Below, piece by piece: positions 50,276 through 58,737 of a stretch of DNA of 64,000 nt (its first letter is position 1; the number at the start of each line of letters is the position of its first letter). Source of the DNA: Paenibacillus sp. S150 (GTDB lineage Bacteria; Bacillota; Bacilli; Paenibacillales; Paenibacillaceae); contig NZ_JACBYI010000032.1 of assembly GCF_019352175.1 (NCBI RefSeq), positions 1-64,000 on the forward strand, read 5' to 3'. A program made the translations under genes and the position numbers. Below the pieces are notes generated by a model. That model worked only from the letters and a program-made list of their open reading frames with translations, was not told the origin of the DNA and ran no database searches.

Positions 50276-50704
50276 TTATACGCGCAGCAGTATCTCATCC
50301 AGCTTCAGAATTCCGACCAAGGCGGAAGAGGAAATCCCAATCCCGGTGAAGAGGGAACCGCTGATTCCGGAGACGTTCTCCGGCGGAGGCTGAATATCGC
50401 TGAACGTGGTCACTTTGTTTACATTGTCAACAATGACGCCGATTGCTTCCTCCTGGTGATGGACAACCAGAATGCGTGTGTGCTTGGTCTCGGCAGCCTC
50501 TTTCATATCCAGAAGCACCCTCAAGCTCAGCACCGGAACAATTTTCCCTCTAAGATTGATAATGCCTTTGACGTAGTGGCGGCCGTTCGGAACCTCCGTG
50601 ATTTCCTGCATTCTGATAATTTCATGGACGTCGGAGATAGGAATGGCGTAATGCTCGTTGTCCACCCCGAATTCGACGTATTGCTTCTGTATTGTCGCCT
50701 CCAT
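50276..50704 (-). CDS. cheW: Chemotaxis adaptor CheW
   Basis: 142 residues, a single CheW domain: QYVEFGVDNEHYAIPISDVHEIIRM, VKGIINLRGKIVPVLSLR (the NLRG core) and GVIVDNVNKV. It couples receptors to CheA. The ATG at 50704 follows GGAGGAAAGC. First gene of the operon; the stop is 30 nt before cheA. Its promoter must lie between 50705 and about 50866, next to the left repeat of the recombinase element. Confidence 0.93.
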   Translation of the reverse strand: MEATIQKQYVEFGVDNEHYAIPISDVHEIIRMQEITEVPNGRHYVKGIINLRGKIVPVLSLRVLLDMKEAAETKHTRILVVHHQEEAIGVIVDNVNKVTTFSDIQPPPENVSGISGSLFTGIGISSSALVGILKLDEILLRV

Positions 50705-50866
50705 AGCTTTCCTCCGGTTTCTCAAATGAGTGGTTTAAGAACAGATACTCCGCTGGTGCGGGGACTTCTGCCCCCCTTTCTTCAGGATTCGCGCAGCCAG
50801 TGCTCCTGCTATGGGACAATGGATTCGCTGCGATTGTAAGGAAATGGTGTAAAAAAAACGGGAAGA

Positions 50867-50897
50867 TGTCGTACAATATCACTTATGCGACATTTTT
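50867..50897 (+). repeat. Left inverted repeat / dif-like site
   Basis: Core 50867-50892: arm TGTCGTACAA, centre TATCAC, arm TTATGCGACA, then ATTTTT. It lies 21 nt upstream of the recombinase start codon and includes a TACAAT that may be its -10 box. Confidence 0.85.
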
Positions 50898-50918
50898 ATT
50901 CATGGAGGAGCAGGTGAA

Positions 50919-51884
50919 ATGACAATAGAACAGGCAGAATCTAATGGTGTACAGTTGGGTTTGGTGTACTCTGGGGAGACCGTAATCGGTGACGATCAAA
51001 TCGTACAAATGTTCCTGGCAACCTGCTGCGCAAACGGAAATACGCGCCGTAATTATGAGCGGGCGATTGCTGCTTTCCGTAAATTCATAGCGGGCACACC
51101 CTTGCGGGAGGTTACATGGAGGGAAATCGAGGCTTATAAAATATTTCTGACCCAAGGGGGCTACAGCTATCCGAGGCAGCTGGCCCCGGCGAGCATTGCC
51201 GCCTTTATCGCCCCTTTGAAATCATTTTATAAATGGGGCAGTGATCAGCATATTGCCATTTTTATTTCCAATCCAACCTCAAGCGTGCGTATCCCCAAGA
51301 TTGCGGTAACCAGCCGAAGAAATTTTTTGACCAAAAGAGAGGTTGGGAGTTTGCTGGGGGAATTGCAGAAACAGAGCCCGCGGAACTATCTGATCGGGTT
51401 GACGCTGGTCTTGCTGGGCTTGCGTGTATCCGAGCTGACGGCAATGAAATGGGGCGATTTCCATACTGATCCTCTCGAAACCTCGATTTGGCTGACAATT
51501 GCCAAGGCCAAGGGGGGCAAACGCAGAGAGATCAAGGTGCCGCCAATCCTCTGGCACCTATACGCTGAGTTCTCCAGCACTCTTGCCGAAAATGGGGAAC
51601 CGGACGGTGAGCTTCCTATGTTTCCGTTATCTTCGAGGCAGGTGGAACGCATTATCAAGAGGGCGGGAGAGGTTAGCCCGATTGAAAAAAAGCTGACTCC
51701 CCATTGGCTGCGGCATACCAATGCTACGCTTGCTCTGCTGCAGGGCGCCTCACTTCAGCAGGTGCAGGAAACGCTGGGGCATTCCCACATCAATACTACG
51801 CAGCGTTATTTGCACACAGTGCAGCAAATTCAAAAGGCCGCCCCCGATTTTGTGGAGGACAGCCTGAGGATTTTCATACAATAA
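50919..51884 (+). CDS. Tyrosine recombinase / site-specific integrase (XerC/D-like)
   Basis: 321 residues. N-terminal SAM-like core-binding domain (about 25-125: NTRRNYERAIAAFRKFI...). The catalytic domain has the full RKHRHY set: Arg169 in LLGLRVSELTAMKW, Lys in IAKAKGGKRREIK, His262 and Arg265 in HWLRHTNAT, His288 in LGHSHINTTQRYLH, and nucleophile Tyr297. Members cleave and rejoin DNA at inverted 10-11-bp arms. It has no chaperone or excisionase partner. RBS GGAGGAGCAGGTGA is 3 nt before the ATG. The gene is enclosed by 31-bp inverted repeats with dif-like cores, so its own ends are the likely substrates. It is not the chromosomal XerC/XerD, which lie in other contexts. Confidence 0.92.
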   Translation: MTIEQAESNGVQLGLVYSGETVIGDDQIVQMFLATCCANGNTRRNYERAIAAFRKFIAGTPLREVTWREIEAYKIFLTQGGYSYPRQLAPASIAAFIAPLKSFYKWGSDQHIAIFISNPTSSVRIPKIAVTSRRNFLTKREVGSLLGELQKQSPRNYLIGLTLVLLGLRVSELTAMKWGDFHTDPLETSIWLTIAKAKGGKRREIKVPPILWHLYAEFSSTLAENGEPDGELPMFPLSSRQVERIIKRAGEVSPIEKKLTPHWLRHTNATLALLQGASLQQVQETLGHSHINTTQRYLHTVQQIQKAAPDFVEDSLRIFIQ

Positions 51885-52012
51885 GACAAAGTTTGACAAT
51901 ATACGCTAGTTTTTCTGGAAAGTTCCTATACAACAGTATGGAAATGGCCTATAATGAACGCGTGATAGTATTGTGATGCGCAAGTATGCAAGGGACATCC
52001 TTCTTTAACGGG

Positions 52013-52043
52013 AAAAATGTCGCATAAGTGATATTGTACGACA
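52013..52043 (-). repeat. Right inverted repeat / dif-like site
   Basis: Exact reverse complement of 50867-50897 over 31 nt. The match stops on both sides, so the repeat borders are sharp. Confidence 0.85.
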
Positions 52044-52106
52044 AATATCGCCATGATATACATATTTAATCGAACTTAAATTGAGGAATTAATGGAATTT
52101 AATGAG

Positions 52107-52145
52107 GGACTGTCTGTGCGCCACGAGAATGGAGCGGGACAGTCC
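52107..52145. terminator. Hairpin downstream of MBL hydrolase gene
   Basis: Arms GGACTGTC and GACAGTCC, 23-nt interior. Only weak T/A tracts, so termination strength is uncertain. Confidence 0.45.
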
Positions 52146-52285
52146 TTCGCTGCCTGAACAGGTCTAAGCGTCTGTGCATGGCTGGCACCCCGAACAGCGT
52201 CTTTTTTGCATCCGAAATCCTTTATATAACAGTCATTCCGGGCAGTAACGGAACTGCAGTCCGCATTATCACAGGCGTGCCGTAT

Positions 52286-53068
52286 TCAGAACTGTATGCT
52301 GAAGCCTTTGAAGGCATGGAGGCCCGTGCCGAAGGCAACCAGATTATTTTCCCGCAAAAATTGCACTGCACGCCGCACCTCGGTCAGAATCTCCGGCTCA
52401 AGACCCAATGTGTTATGCGAACCGAAAATCCTCTCTACTCCCTGAAGCTTTCCGATCCTCTCCAGAGATTGAACCAAGTCCACCGGGCTGGTGGAGGGGT
52501 AAAAGGCATAGATTGGAGTCCCGTCGTACAGCAGATCCCCTGTAAACAAATAACCGTTCTTCTCATCCAAGAAAGCAAGATGCCCCGGAGAATGCCCCGG
52601 CGTATGATACACAGTCAATGCTCTGCCGCCGAGTTCAACCGAATCGCCATCCCGTAATAACCCTGCGGGTTCCCCCTGAAAGGGCTGATAGCTTTCCGGA
52701 TCGAAGCCCACCGGTACCGGCCGGCTGAGCTCTCTGCCGATGTCCCGGCGGATCTGTTCAATAGACAGTCCCTGGATGCCGTGCACCAGCCACTCCAGAT
52801 CTCCCTCATGCACCCAAATCCGCTCAAATTCACCGTGGCCTCCAATATGGTCCGTATGCACATGTGTGGTCAGGACTTCAACCGGCAGGCCGGTTAACTG
52901 ATCGGTAATGGTTCGGATATTGCCGATTCCAAGCCCGGTGTCAATAAGCGCAGCCTTGTCCTGCCCGAGCAGGAGGAAGGAATGAACCTTTTCCCAATGT
53001 CCGTATTCGCTGATGGCGAAGGTCGTGTCATCGATCTGCTGTACAGTAAACCAGGGATCATTAATCAT
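52286..53068 (-). CDS. MBL-fold metallo-hydrolase
   Basis: 260 residues. The metallo-beta-lactamase signature THVHTDHIGG (His69, His71, Asp73, His74) is complete, with further metal ligands in YHTPGHSPGHLAF and LFTGDLLYDG and the last in GSHNT. This is the di-zinc hydrolase core shared by glyoxalase II-like enzymes and many unknown esterases; no accessory domain is present, and the substrate is unknown. RBS GGAGG lies 6 nt upstream of the ATG. It is monocistronic on the reverse strand. Confidence 0.9.
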   Translation of the reverse strand: MINDPWFTVQQIDDTTFAISEYGHWEKVHSFLLLGQDKAALIDTGLGIGNIRTITDQLTGLPVEVLTTHVHTDHIGGHGEFERIWVHEGDLEWLVHGIQGLSIEQIRRDIGRELSRPVPVGFDPESYQPFQGEPAGLLRDGDSVELGGRALTVYHTPGHSPGHLAFLDEKNGYLFTGDLLYDGTPIYAFYPSTSPVDLVQSLERIGKLQGVERIFGSHNTLGLEPEILTEVRRAVQFLRENNLVAFGTGLHAFKGFSIQF

Positions 53069-53222
53069 AGGAGCCTCCAGTGCATTATATTATTGCTTCA
53101 AAAAGTGTTGAAGCCGCTGCTTCCTGCAAGCGTAGCACAGGGACAAGCATTCCCCAACCCATAATTATATTAAGCGGCAAAGATGCTGGTTACCCGGGAC
53201 CGCACACGTATCAAAAACTGGA

Positions 53223-53251
53223 TTGACACTGAAAGCCATAGACCATATACT
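53223..53251 (+). promoter_or_regulatory. Sigma-A promoter of YtrA-ABC operon
   Basis: TTGACA (53223-53228), 17 nt, TATACT (53246-53251): near-perfect. Transcription would begin inside the palindrome at 53253-53270. Confidence 0.75.
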
Positions 53252-53252
53252 G

Positions 53253-53270
53253 TGTATATAGATATATACA
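53253..53270. promoter_or_regulatory. Palindromic operator for GntR (YtrA-type) repressor
   Basis: Arms TGTATATA and TATATACA around GA, placed at the transcription start. The encoded GntR protein of the same operon is the obvious candidate ligand. Confidence 0.6.
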
Positions 53271-53348
53271 GTAAGCACACAGAGATATACACCGCAGTGC
53301 ATTTATTGACGCTTGCGCGGATGAGACGATAAAGCGAGGTTGGAGTTC

Positions 53349-54077
53349 ATGACAACAATCAAGGATGTCTGGGTTATTATCCGGGGAGATTTCCGGGCCG
53401 ATAAGCTTAAGCTGGTGTGGGCACTGGCGTTTTCCATCCTGCTCATGGGTTATATGTCCCTTTTCATGAGCTTGATTTTTGACGAAACCCTGGGAGCGGG
53501 GGGTGAGAGGATGACGGCTGATTTCATGCTGCTCGCCATGATTCCGATGCTCGGCTTCACCTTTTCCCGGCGGACAATGAAGTACTGGAGCGAGGATTCG
53601 TATACCCGGATGCTTGCCTATATGAGGAGCCTTCCTGTTCCTGCCTTTGTAATTCTGTGCAAAAGAAAGCTGCATGCGGTAATCTCCTTCGCACTTAACG
53701 GAATGCTGTACTTCGGCTTGACATACGTACTCAGCGGACAGATACGGGAGGACCTGTCCGTACCTGCCTATCTTGTTTTTGCGCTAACCTGGATCGGATA
53801 TGGATTTATATTAACCGGATTGTATATTTTCGTTGAATTATTGGTCAGCGGCAAAGCCTATTGCTGTATTTTCTTTCTCGTCATGCTGCTCAGCCTGGGC
53901 ATAGCGTTGCTCATCCGGCTGGCTGGGGGCAATCTGTTCCTGTACAGCATCCAGTGCTCGAAAGAATGGGGCTTTGCCTCCCCGCTGATGTGGGGGACAC
54001 TGCTGCTGGGAACCGTGTCCGTGCAGGTATTCTCTAAATGGACCCTATACCGGCTGAAGAGCCGTGATGTTGTATGA
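53349..54077 (+). CDS. ABC-2-like membrane protein
   Basis: 242 residues with about six hydrophobic segments and a cytoplasmic loop with Arg/Lys (FSRRTMKYWSEDSYTRMLAYMRSLPVP). The layout matches permease-like proteins found with YtrA regulators and ABC ATPases. It is probably the membrane partner of the ATPase encoded at 54550, which otherwise has no permease beside it. First gene behind the 53223 promoter; ATG 53349 with GGAG just upstream. Confidence 0.65.
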   Translation: MTTIKDVWVIIRGDFRADKLKLVWALAFSILLMGYMSLFMSLIFDETLGAGGERMTADFMLLAMIPMLGFTFSRRTMKYWSEDSYTRMLAYMRSLPVPAFVILCKRKLHAVISFALNGMLYFGLTYVLSGQIREDLSVPAYLVFALTWIGYGFILTGLYIFVELLVSGKAYCCIFFLVMLLSLGIALLIRLAGGNLFLYSIQCSKEWGFASPLMWGTLLLGTVSVQVFSKWTLYRLKSRDVV

Positions 54078-54137
54078 GGGGGCTGCGGGGCAAAAAGGCA
54101 AGCCAGCTTGCCGGTGGCTGGAAGGCAGGTGGGAACC

Positions 54138-54533
54138 ATGTGGATTCCGATACAAATCAATGAGAACAGCGCCGAGCCGCTGTATCACCAGATCGAAACC
54201 CAGCTCAAATCGCTGATTATCAGCGGAGTGATCACCGAAGGCACGCTTCTTCCTTCGATCCGCGAATTTGCCGGTGAATTGAAATGCAGCGTGATTACAG
54301 TGCGCCGGGTCTACCAGGATCTGGAGAACGAAGGCCTGCTTCGCACCAGACAGGGTACGGGCACCTTTGTCTCCCATGTGGGAGAAGGGACGATGGAAGG
54401 CTACAAAAGGGAGACGGTCCGCAAGGCGCTGGAGAGCGCGGTGGAGGTTGGCCTGTCGGTACAATGCTCGGAAACGGAGCTGGCAGAGCTGTTCATGGAG
54501 ATTGTGAAGGACAAATATAAAGCGCAGGAGTGA
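54138..54533 (+). CDS. GntR-family transcriptional regulator, YtrA subfamily
   Basis: 131 residues. A winged helix (EPLYHQIETQLKSLIISGVITEGTLLPSIREFAGELKCSVITVRRVYQDLENEGLLRTRQGTGTFV) is followed by a short helical dimerisation tail and no ligand-binding domain, the mark of YtrA-type regulators. These repress ABC exporter operons and respond to cell-envelope stress in Bacillales. A palindromic operator overlies the operon promoter. ATG 54138 follows GGCAGGTGGGA. Confidence 0.9.
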   Translation: MWIPIQINENSAEPLYHQIETQLKSLIISGVITEGTLLPSIREFAGELKCSVITVRRVYQDLENEGLLRTRQGTGTFVSHVGEGTMEGYKRETVRKALESAVEVGLSVQCSETELAELFMEIVKDKYKAQE

Positions 54534-54549
54534 AAGGTGGGGGCATTCA

Positions 54550-55482
54550 ATGGTACAGCAGGCCATAGAGCTGCGGAAAGTAAGCAAGAAGCGACGGCAG
54601 GGCAAGACGATAGGTCCGCTTGATCTGAAGCTCCCGCAAGGCTATATTACCGCACTGGTGGGCCAGAATGGCTCCGGCAAAAGCACCTTGCTGCATATGC
54701 TTCTGCAGCTGACCTTCCCTGAGGAGGGGGATATCCTCTGGTACGGGCAGCCCTATGCGGACGGACTCCCGCTTGCGCTCCGCCAGCGCATTGCCTACGT
54801 GCCGGAAACACCGCAGCCGGAGGAGAAATACTGGAGTGCCGTAGAGGCGGCTGAATTCCGCCGCCACTGGTACCCGGCTTGGGACCAAGGCTATTTCGGG
54901 GAGCTGCTGGCGAAATTCGAGGTTCCGCTGGACGCCAGGCTGGGCCGAATGTCCAAGGGCGAGCGCCGCAAGTTCGAGATTGCCGCTGCCCTGGCGGCAC
55001 GCCCGCAGCTGCTGCTGCTGGATGAGCCATCCTCGGGACTGGACCCTTTTGCCTGGAAGGCGATGATTGAGACATTGCGCAAATATATGGATGAGAGCGG
55101 TGCTACTGTAGTGATCTCCACCCATATTGTCGAAGAGGTGCGGCGGCTCGCGGATTATATCGTGCTGCTGCATCAGGGACAGCTGCTCGGAATGGCCGAG
55201 AAGGACAGCCTGTTCGGCTCCTGGAGCGAGATTTGGGTCCAGGCGGAGAATGAGGAAGAACTGGGGGAGCTTGCGGCGGAGCTGCCGGGAGTGCTGGATT
55301 TCTCCATGGAGACAACGGGCGTCGCTTCATTTATTACCCCGCAAACACAGCACAACGAGAAACGCATTCATGATATGGGCGTAAAGGTTATCAAGAGCCG
55401 GATTCTGGAGCTGGATGAAATCCTAAGCTTATGGACACAGGGGCATGGCCCGATTCTGATTGACCAGGAGAGAGGAGACTAG
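54550..55482 (+). CDS. ABC transporter ATP-binding protein (YtrB-like)
   Basis: 310 residues. Walker A VGQNGSGKST, Q-loop YVPETPQPEE, a degenerate signature RMSKGERRKFEIAAALA (MSKGE instead of LSGGQ), Walker B LLLLDEPSSGLDPF and H-loop ISTHIVEEV. The MSKG signature is usual in YtrB-type ATPases. The C-terminal 90 residues are an accessory domain. ATG is 16 nt after the GntR stop. Likely partner: the membrane protein at 53349. Confidence 0.88.
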   Translation: MVQQAIELRKVSKKRRQGKTIGPLDLKLPQGYITALVGQNGSGKSTLLHMLLQLTFPEEGDILWYGQPYADGLPLALRQRIAYVPETPQPEEKYWSAVEAAEFRRHWYPAWDQGYFGELLAKFEVPLDARLGRMSKGERRKFEIAAALAARPQLLLLDEPSSGLDPFAWKAMIETLRKYMDESGATVVISTHIVEEVRRLADYIVLLHQGQLLGMAEKDSLFGSWSEIWVQAENEEELGELAAELPGVLDFSMETTGVASFITPQTQHNEKRIHDMGVKVIKSRILELDEILSLWTQGHGPILIDQERGD

Positions 55483-55486
55483 AAGA

Positions 55487-56389
55487 ATGGAAGCTTTGAA
55501 GCTGGAGCAAGTAGTGAAGCAGTATGGAGACAAGACTGCGGTGAATGGAATCAGTCTGAAGGTGGAGCAAGGCGAGATTTATGGACTGCTGGGTGCCAAC
55601 GGCGCCGGCAAAACAACGACCATGCGTATGGTGCTGGGACTGATCTATCCCGATGAGGGGAAGATTCTCTATAACGGCAAAGCGTTCAGCAATGAGCTGC
55701 AGCATCTGATGGGCTATCTCCCGGAGGAGCGGGGGTTGTATCCGAAGGTCAAGGTAAGCGACCAGATTATCTATCTGGCCCGGCTGCGCGGCATGGCGGC
55801 AAGCGATGCGGATAAGAGCCTCCGCTATTGGCTGGACCGCTTCGACGTTCCGGATTACTATAATAAGAAGATTGAAGAGCTCTCCAAGGGCAATCAGCAA
55901 AAAATGGGCTTTATCGCCGCCGTTGTCCACAAGCCGCAAATTCTGGTCCTGGACGAGGCCTTCAGCGGTCTGGACCCGGTCAATGTGGAGCTGCTCAAGG
56001 ATACCGTAAGGGAACTGCGCGACCAGGGCACCAGCATTCTGTTCTCCACCCACCGGATGGAGCATGTGGAGGAGCTGTGCCGCAACATTACCATCCTCGA
56101 CCGTTCCAATACGGTCGTGCAGGGTGACATCCGGGAGATCAAGAAGGGCTACCCGCGCGAGGAAGTTGTGCTGAGGACAGCGGGCGAAGTGAACGGACTG
56201 GAAAGCGTCGCCGGAGTAAGCGCTGTGCAGCGGCAGGAGCGGGGATATGTGCTCTCCATCAGCGAAATCGGCGCAGCGCAGCGTATTCTGCAGCATGCGA
56301 TGGCGGTCAGCGAAATTGAGCATTTTGAAATCAAGGAGCCAACCTTGAACCAAATCTTTATCAGAGCGGTGGGTGAATCTCATGAATAA
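55487..56389 (+). CDS. ABC transporter ATP-binding protein (NatA-like)
   Basis: 300 residues. Walker A LGANGAGKTTTMRM, Q-loop YLPEERGLYPKV, signature ELSKGNQQKM, Walker B ILVLDEAFSGLDPV and H-loop FSTHRMEHVEE. The DEAFSGLDP form with LSKGNQQK is typical of NatA-type ATPases that energise Na+ or drug exporters. Starts at ATG 55487 behind GAGGAG, only 4 nt after the preceding gene, and overlaps the permease gene by 8 nt. The two surely form a pair. Confidence 0.9.
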   Translation: MEALKLEQVVKQYGDKTAVNGISLKVEQGEIYGLLGANGAGKTTTMRMVLGLIYPDEGKILYNGKAFSNELQHLMGYLPEERGLYPKVKVSDQIIYLARLRGMAASDADKSLRYWLDRFDVPDYYNKKIEELSKGNQQKMGFIAAVVHKPQILVLDEAFSGLDPVNVELLKDTVRELRDQGTSILFSTHRMEHVEELCRNITILDRSNTVVQGDIREIKKGYPREEVVLRTAGEVNGLESVAGVSAVQRQERGYVLSISEIGAAQRILQHAMAVSEIEHFEIKEPTLNQIFIRAVGESHE

Positions 56390-57701
56390 GATGGGGACGA
56401 TTATCGGCTTTACCTTCAAAAACAAAGTGAGAACCAAGTCCTTCCTGATTACAACATTGATTCTGGTGCTGCTGCTCAGCATCGGCATGAACATTCCGTA
56501 CTTCATCAAGGTGTTCCGGGGCGACGATGGAGCCGCAAAGAATACGCAGATCGGAGTTGTGGCCGAACAGGGCAACCGTGCCGCCGAGCTCCTGCTTGCT
56601 TATACGCCTCCTGTAACTGCGGATGCTGCGGATGCAAATGCAGATGAAGAAGCGGACAAGGTGACATTCACAGCGTATGCTTCGGCGGAGGATGCCGCCC
56701 TGAAGCAGGGCCTGGAGAACGAGGATATTGCAGGCTACCTTACATTTGCCGCACAAGGCGGAGAAGGCGTGCCTCCGGTAACTTACCACAGCAAGGACGG
56801 AGACCTGGATGGAGACGTACAGAGCTATTTGCAGACTGCGCTGCAGCAGGTCAATACGCAGCTGATTGCCGGCGATAAGCTGACCCAGGAGCAGGTAGCA
56901 GCCATGTTCGCACCGGTGTCCATCGCCACCCAGCAGCTTAGCGCCGATGGAACCGATGGCGCGAGCGAACCCCAAGAATCCAAGCCGATTATCAATTATG
57001 TGATTGTGTATATTCTGCTGATTCTGTTCTTCATGTCGATTACAATGACCGGCAATATGATTTCGGCTGAAGTGACCTCCGAGAAAAGCTCCCGCATCAT
57101 GGAAATTCTGATTACCAGCGCTTCGCCGCTGACACAAATGTTCGGCAAGGTCATCGGCATCTTCCTGGTCGGCCTGCTGCAGATTGCCATTATCTCGGCC
57201 AGTATAGCCGCCAATCTGCTGCTTCCGCATAATGCCGGTGTACTGACCGATTTTGATCTGGATTTGGGCCAGCTGAATTACGGCATTCTTGTATATGGTC
57301 TTATCCTCTATGTACTGGGTTATTTCCTGTATGCCCTGATGTATGCGGCCGTAGGCTCCATTGTGAGCCGGACGGAGGACCTGGGCCAGGCGGTGATGCC
57401 GGTTATGATGTTCGGTTTCATTAACTTCTACGTTCCGCTGTTCAGCATCTCAACCCCTGATGCGATGCTCGTGAAGGTGGCCAGCTATGTTCCGATCACC
57501 TCGCCGCTCAGTATGCTGCTGCGTATCGGCATAGGGGAGGTCGCCTTCTGGGAGATTGCAATTTCGCTTGTGATTCTCCTGGCAACGACCTTCGTACTGG
57601 GCTGGCTCGCAGCCAAGATCTACCGCACCGGTGTCCTGATGTACGGCAAACGCCCAAGCATCAAGGAGATCAGAAAAGCGATGAAGGCTTACAAGATTTA
57701 A
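56382..57701 (+). CDS. ABC-2 permease (NatB-like)
   Basis: 439 residues. TM1 (about 20-42), then a large extracytoplasmic domain of about 170 residues (to about 210), followed by five to six helices, with the amphipathic signature EVTSEKSSRIMEILITSASPLTQMFGKVIG typical of NatB/YhaP permeases. It forms an exporter with the ATPase upstream; in Bacillus NatAB extrudes Na+, but related systems expel peptides or drugs. The N-terminal ATG at 56382 follows GGTGGGTGA. The operon appears to end here. Confidence 0.88.
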   Translation: MNKMGTIIGFTFKNKVRTKSFLITTLILVLLLSIGMNIPYFIKVFRGDDGAAKNTQIGVVAEQGNRAAELLLAYTPPVTADAADANADEEADKVTFTAYASAEDAALKQGLENEDIAGYLTFAAQGGEGVPPVTYHSKDGDLDGDVQSYLQTALQQVNTQLIAGDKLTQEQVAAMFAPVSIATQQLSADGTDGASEPQESKPIINYVIVYILLILFFMSITMTGNMISAEVTSEKSSRIMEILITSASPLTQMFGKVIGIFLVGLLQIAIISASIAANLLLPHNAGVLTDFDLDLGQLNYGILVYGLILYVLGYFLYALMYAAVGSIVSRTEDLGQAVMPVMMFGFINFYVPLFSISTPDAMLVKVASYVPITSPLSMLLRIGIGEVAFWEIAISLVILLATTFVLGWLAAKIYRTGVLMYGKRPSIKEIRKAMKAYKI

Positions 57702-57921
57702 GAAGAATCGCTCGCCGGATGGGCCTGAAGCAAGAGTCCCGCGCATTAACAAGCACATGGGGAAACAACAGAACAAGCAATAACTCCAGTACCGGACCTC
57801 TTCGCCATAGGGTGAGGGGGTCTTTTGCTGGTCTCCCCATTCCCGCATTCAGCCGGTTGCCATTCATCTGGCGAAATCACAGCATATAGTGTACCTTAGT
57901 AAATAAGGAGTGGTACTGTTT

Positions 57922-58116
57922 ATGAAAAAAAGACAAACCCCGCTGATGGTCGCGGTGTCCGTTCTGCTGATCATCGCCAGCAGCCTGATCCGGCCGGAAG
58001 GCTCAACCTGGCTGGGGGCGCTGCAGACGCTGATGCTGGGCAGCGGATTGTTAGGCTGCTGCATGGCTTTCCTGAGGTTCACCAAGGGCGGCAGGGGCAA
58101 GAAAAGCGGAGAATAA
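57922..58116 (+). CDS. Small membrane protein (64 aa)
   Basis: Two hydrophobic segments (TPLMVAVSVLLIIASSLI and LQTLMLGSGLLGCCMAFL) and basic ends (MKKRQ, KGGRGKKSGE). No family recognised. AAGGAGTGG lies 9 nt before the ATG at 57922, and a hairpin follows at 58201-58240, so it looks like an independent real gene. Confidence 0.65.
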   Translation: MKKRQTPLMVAVSVLLIIASSLIRPEGSTWLGALQTLMLGSGLLGCCMAFLRFTKGGRGKKSGE

Positions 58117-58200
58117 ATAGAAAGCTGCGGCCGGCTGCCGTGGCTTTTATTTAAAAGAATTTATATGTTTCACGCTATACATTAGCCTTATCTTTCTCGC

Positions 58201-58240
58201 TGAAACGGATACCGTTCTTATAAGGATGGTATCCGTTTCA
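58201..58240 (+). terminator. Hairpin after small membrane protein gene
   Basis: Perfect 13-bp arms TGAAACGGATACC and GGTATCCGTTTCA around 14 nt; T-rich but not a pure T run afterwards. Confidence 0.6.
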
Positions 58241-58467
58241 ACTTGTTTGGTTGGGAAATTATAGTTTTTTTATCTATTAAATCATGCCGAACCAGTGAGT
58301 GCTTTGCAGGAGGAAGCGCGGAATAAGGGGACCTGAAATCCCAAACAGCCATGCTGTCCAATGAAGGACGGCATAGCAGGTTTGTTCTCGTTTAGGAAAG
58401 TATGCTTCTCGTCAATTGTGGATAAGGTAGGTATGAAGTTAGGGGAAAATTATAATGCGTCTTAATC

Positions 58468-58584
58468 GTGCTGAATGGTGCTGAGTTTGCTGAATGGTGC
58501 TGAGTTTGCTGAATGGTGCTGAGTTTGCTGAGCCGTGCTAAGTTTGCTGAATTGTGCTGAGTCTCCTGAGCCGTGCTAAGTCTG
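58468..58584. repeat. 19-bp tandem repeats
   Basis: About six units of the type GTGCTGAGTTTGCTGAATG, with variants CC/TT at the end and A for G at position 6. The period stays 19 nt throughout. Non-coding. Confidence 0.85.
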
Positions 58585-58737
58585 TGGGTTCTATGTTCCA
58601 CCTGTAATCTTATTCCAATCAGGAAACCGGGCTTTAGCAGCGGAATCGGAAGAACCCCCTGAACCCGCAGCGGGCTTCATTCACATCGTCAACCGCTGAT
58701 TTTGGTGTTGAGCCAAAAAGGTAATTCAATGTATAGG

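Larger units (their letters stand above)
50867..52043. mobile_element. Tyrosine-recombinase cassette bounded by 31-bp perfect inverted repeats
   Basis: The 31 nt at 50867-50897 recur exactly, as the reverse complement, at 52013-52043. Between them is one gene, a complete tyrosine recombinase. Each repeat contains a dif-like core: arm TGTCGTACAA, six-nt centre TATCAC, arm TTATGCGACA; the arms are inverted copies of TGTCGYAYAA. Two identical recombination cores in opposite orientation predict inversion of the 1.18-kb segment by its own recombinase. Alternatively this is a minimal mobile element using the repeats as ends. No target-site duplication is obvious. Confidence 0.75.
51885..52285. other. 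Spacer containing the right repeat of the recombinase cassette
   Basis: No gene. It contains a TATAAT (51950-51955) directed toward the right repeat, without a clear -35; the right repeat itself (52013-52043); and a hairpin at 52107-52145 (GGACTGTC/GACAGTCC) between converging units. Confidence 0.55.

Noticed and set aside
50867..52043. Prophage or integrative element remnant
   Set aside because: Only the recombinase gene lies between the perfect repeats; no phage, plasmid or cargo gene and no tRNA target was seen.
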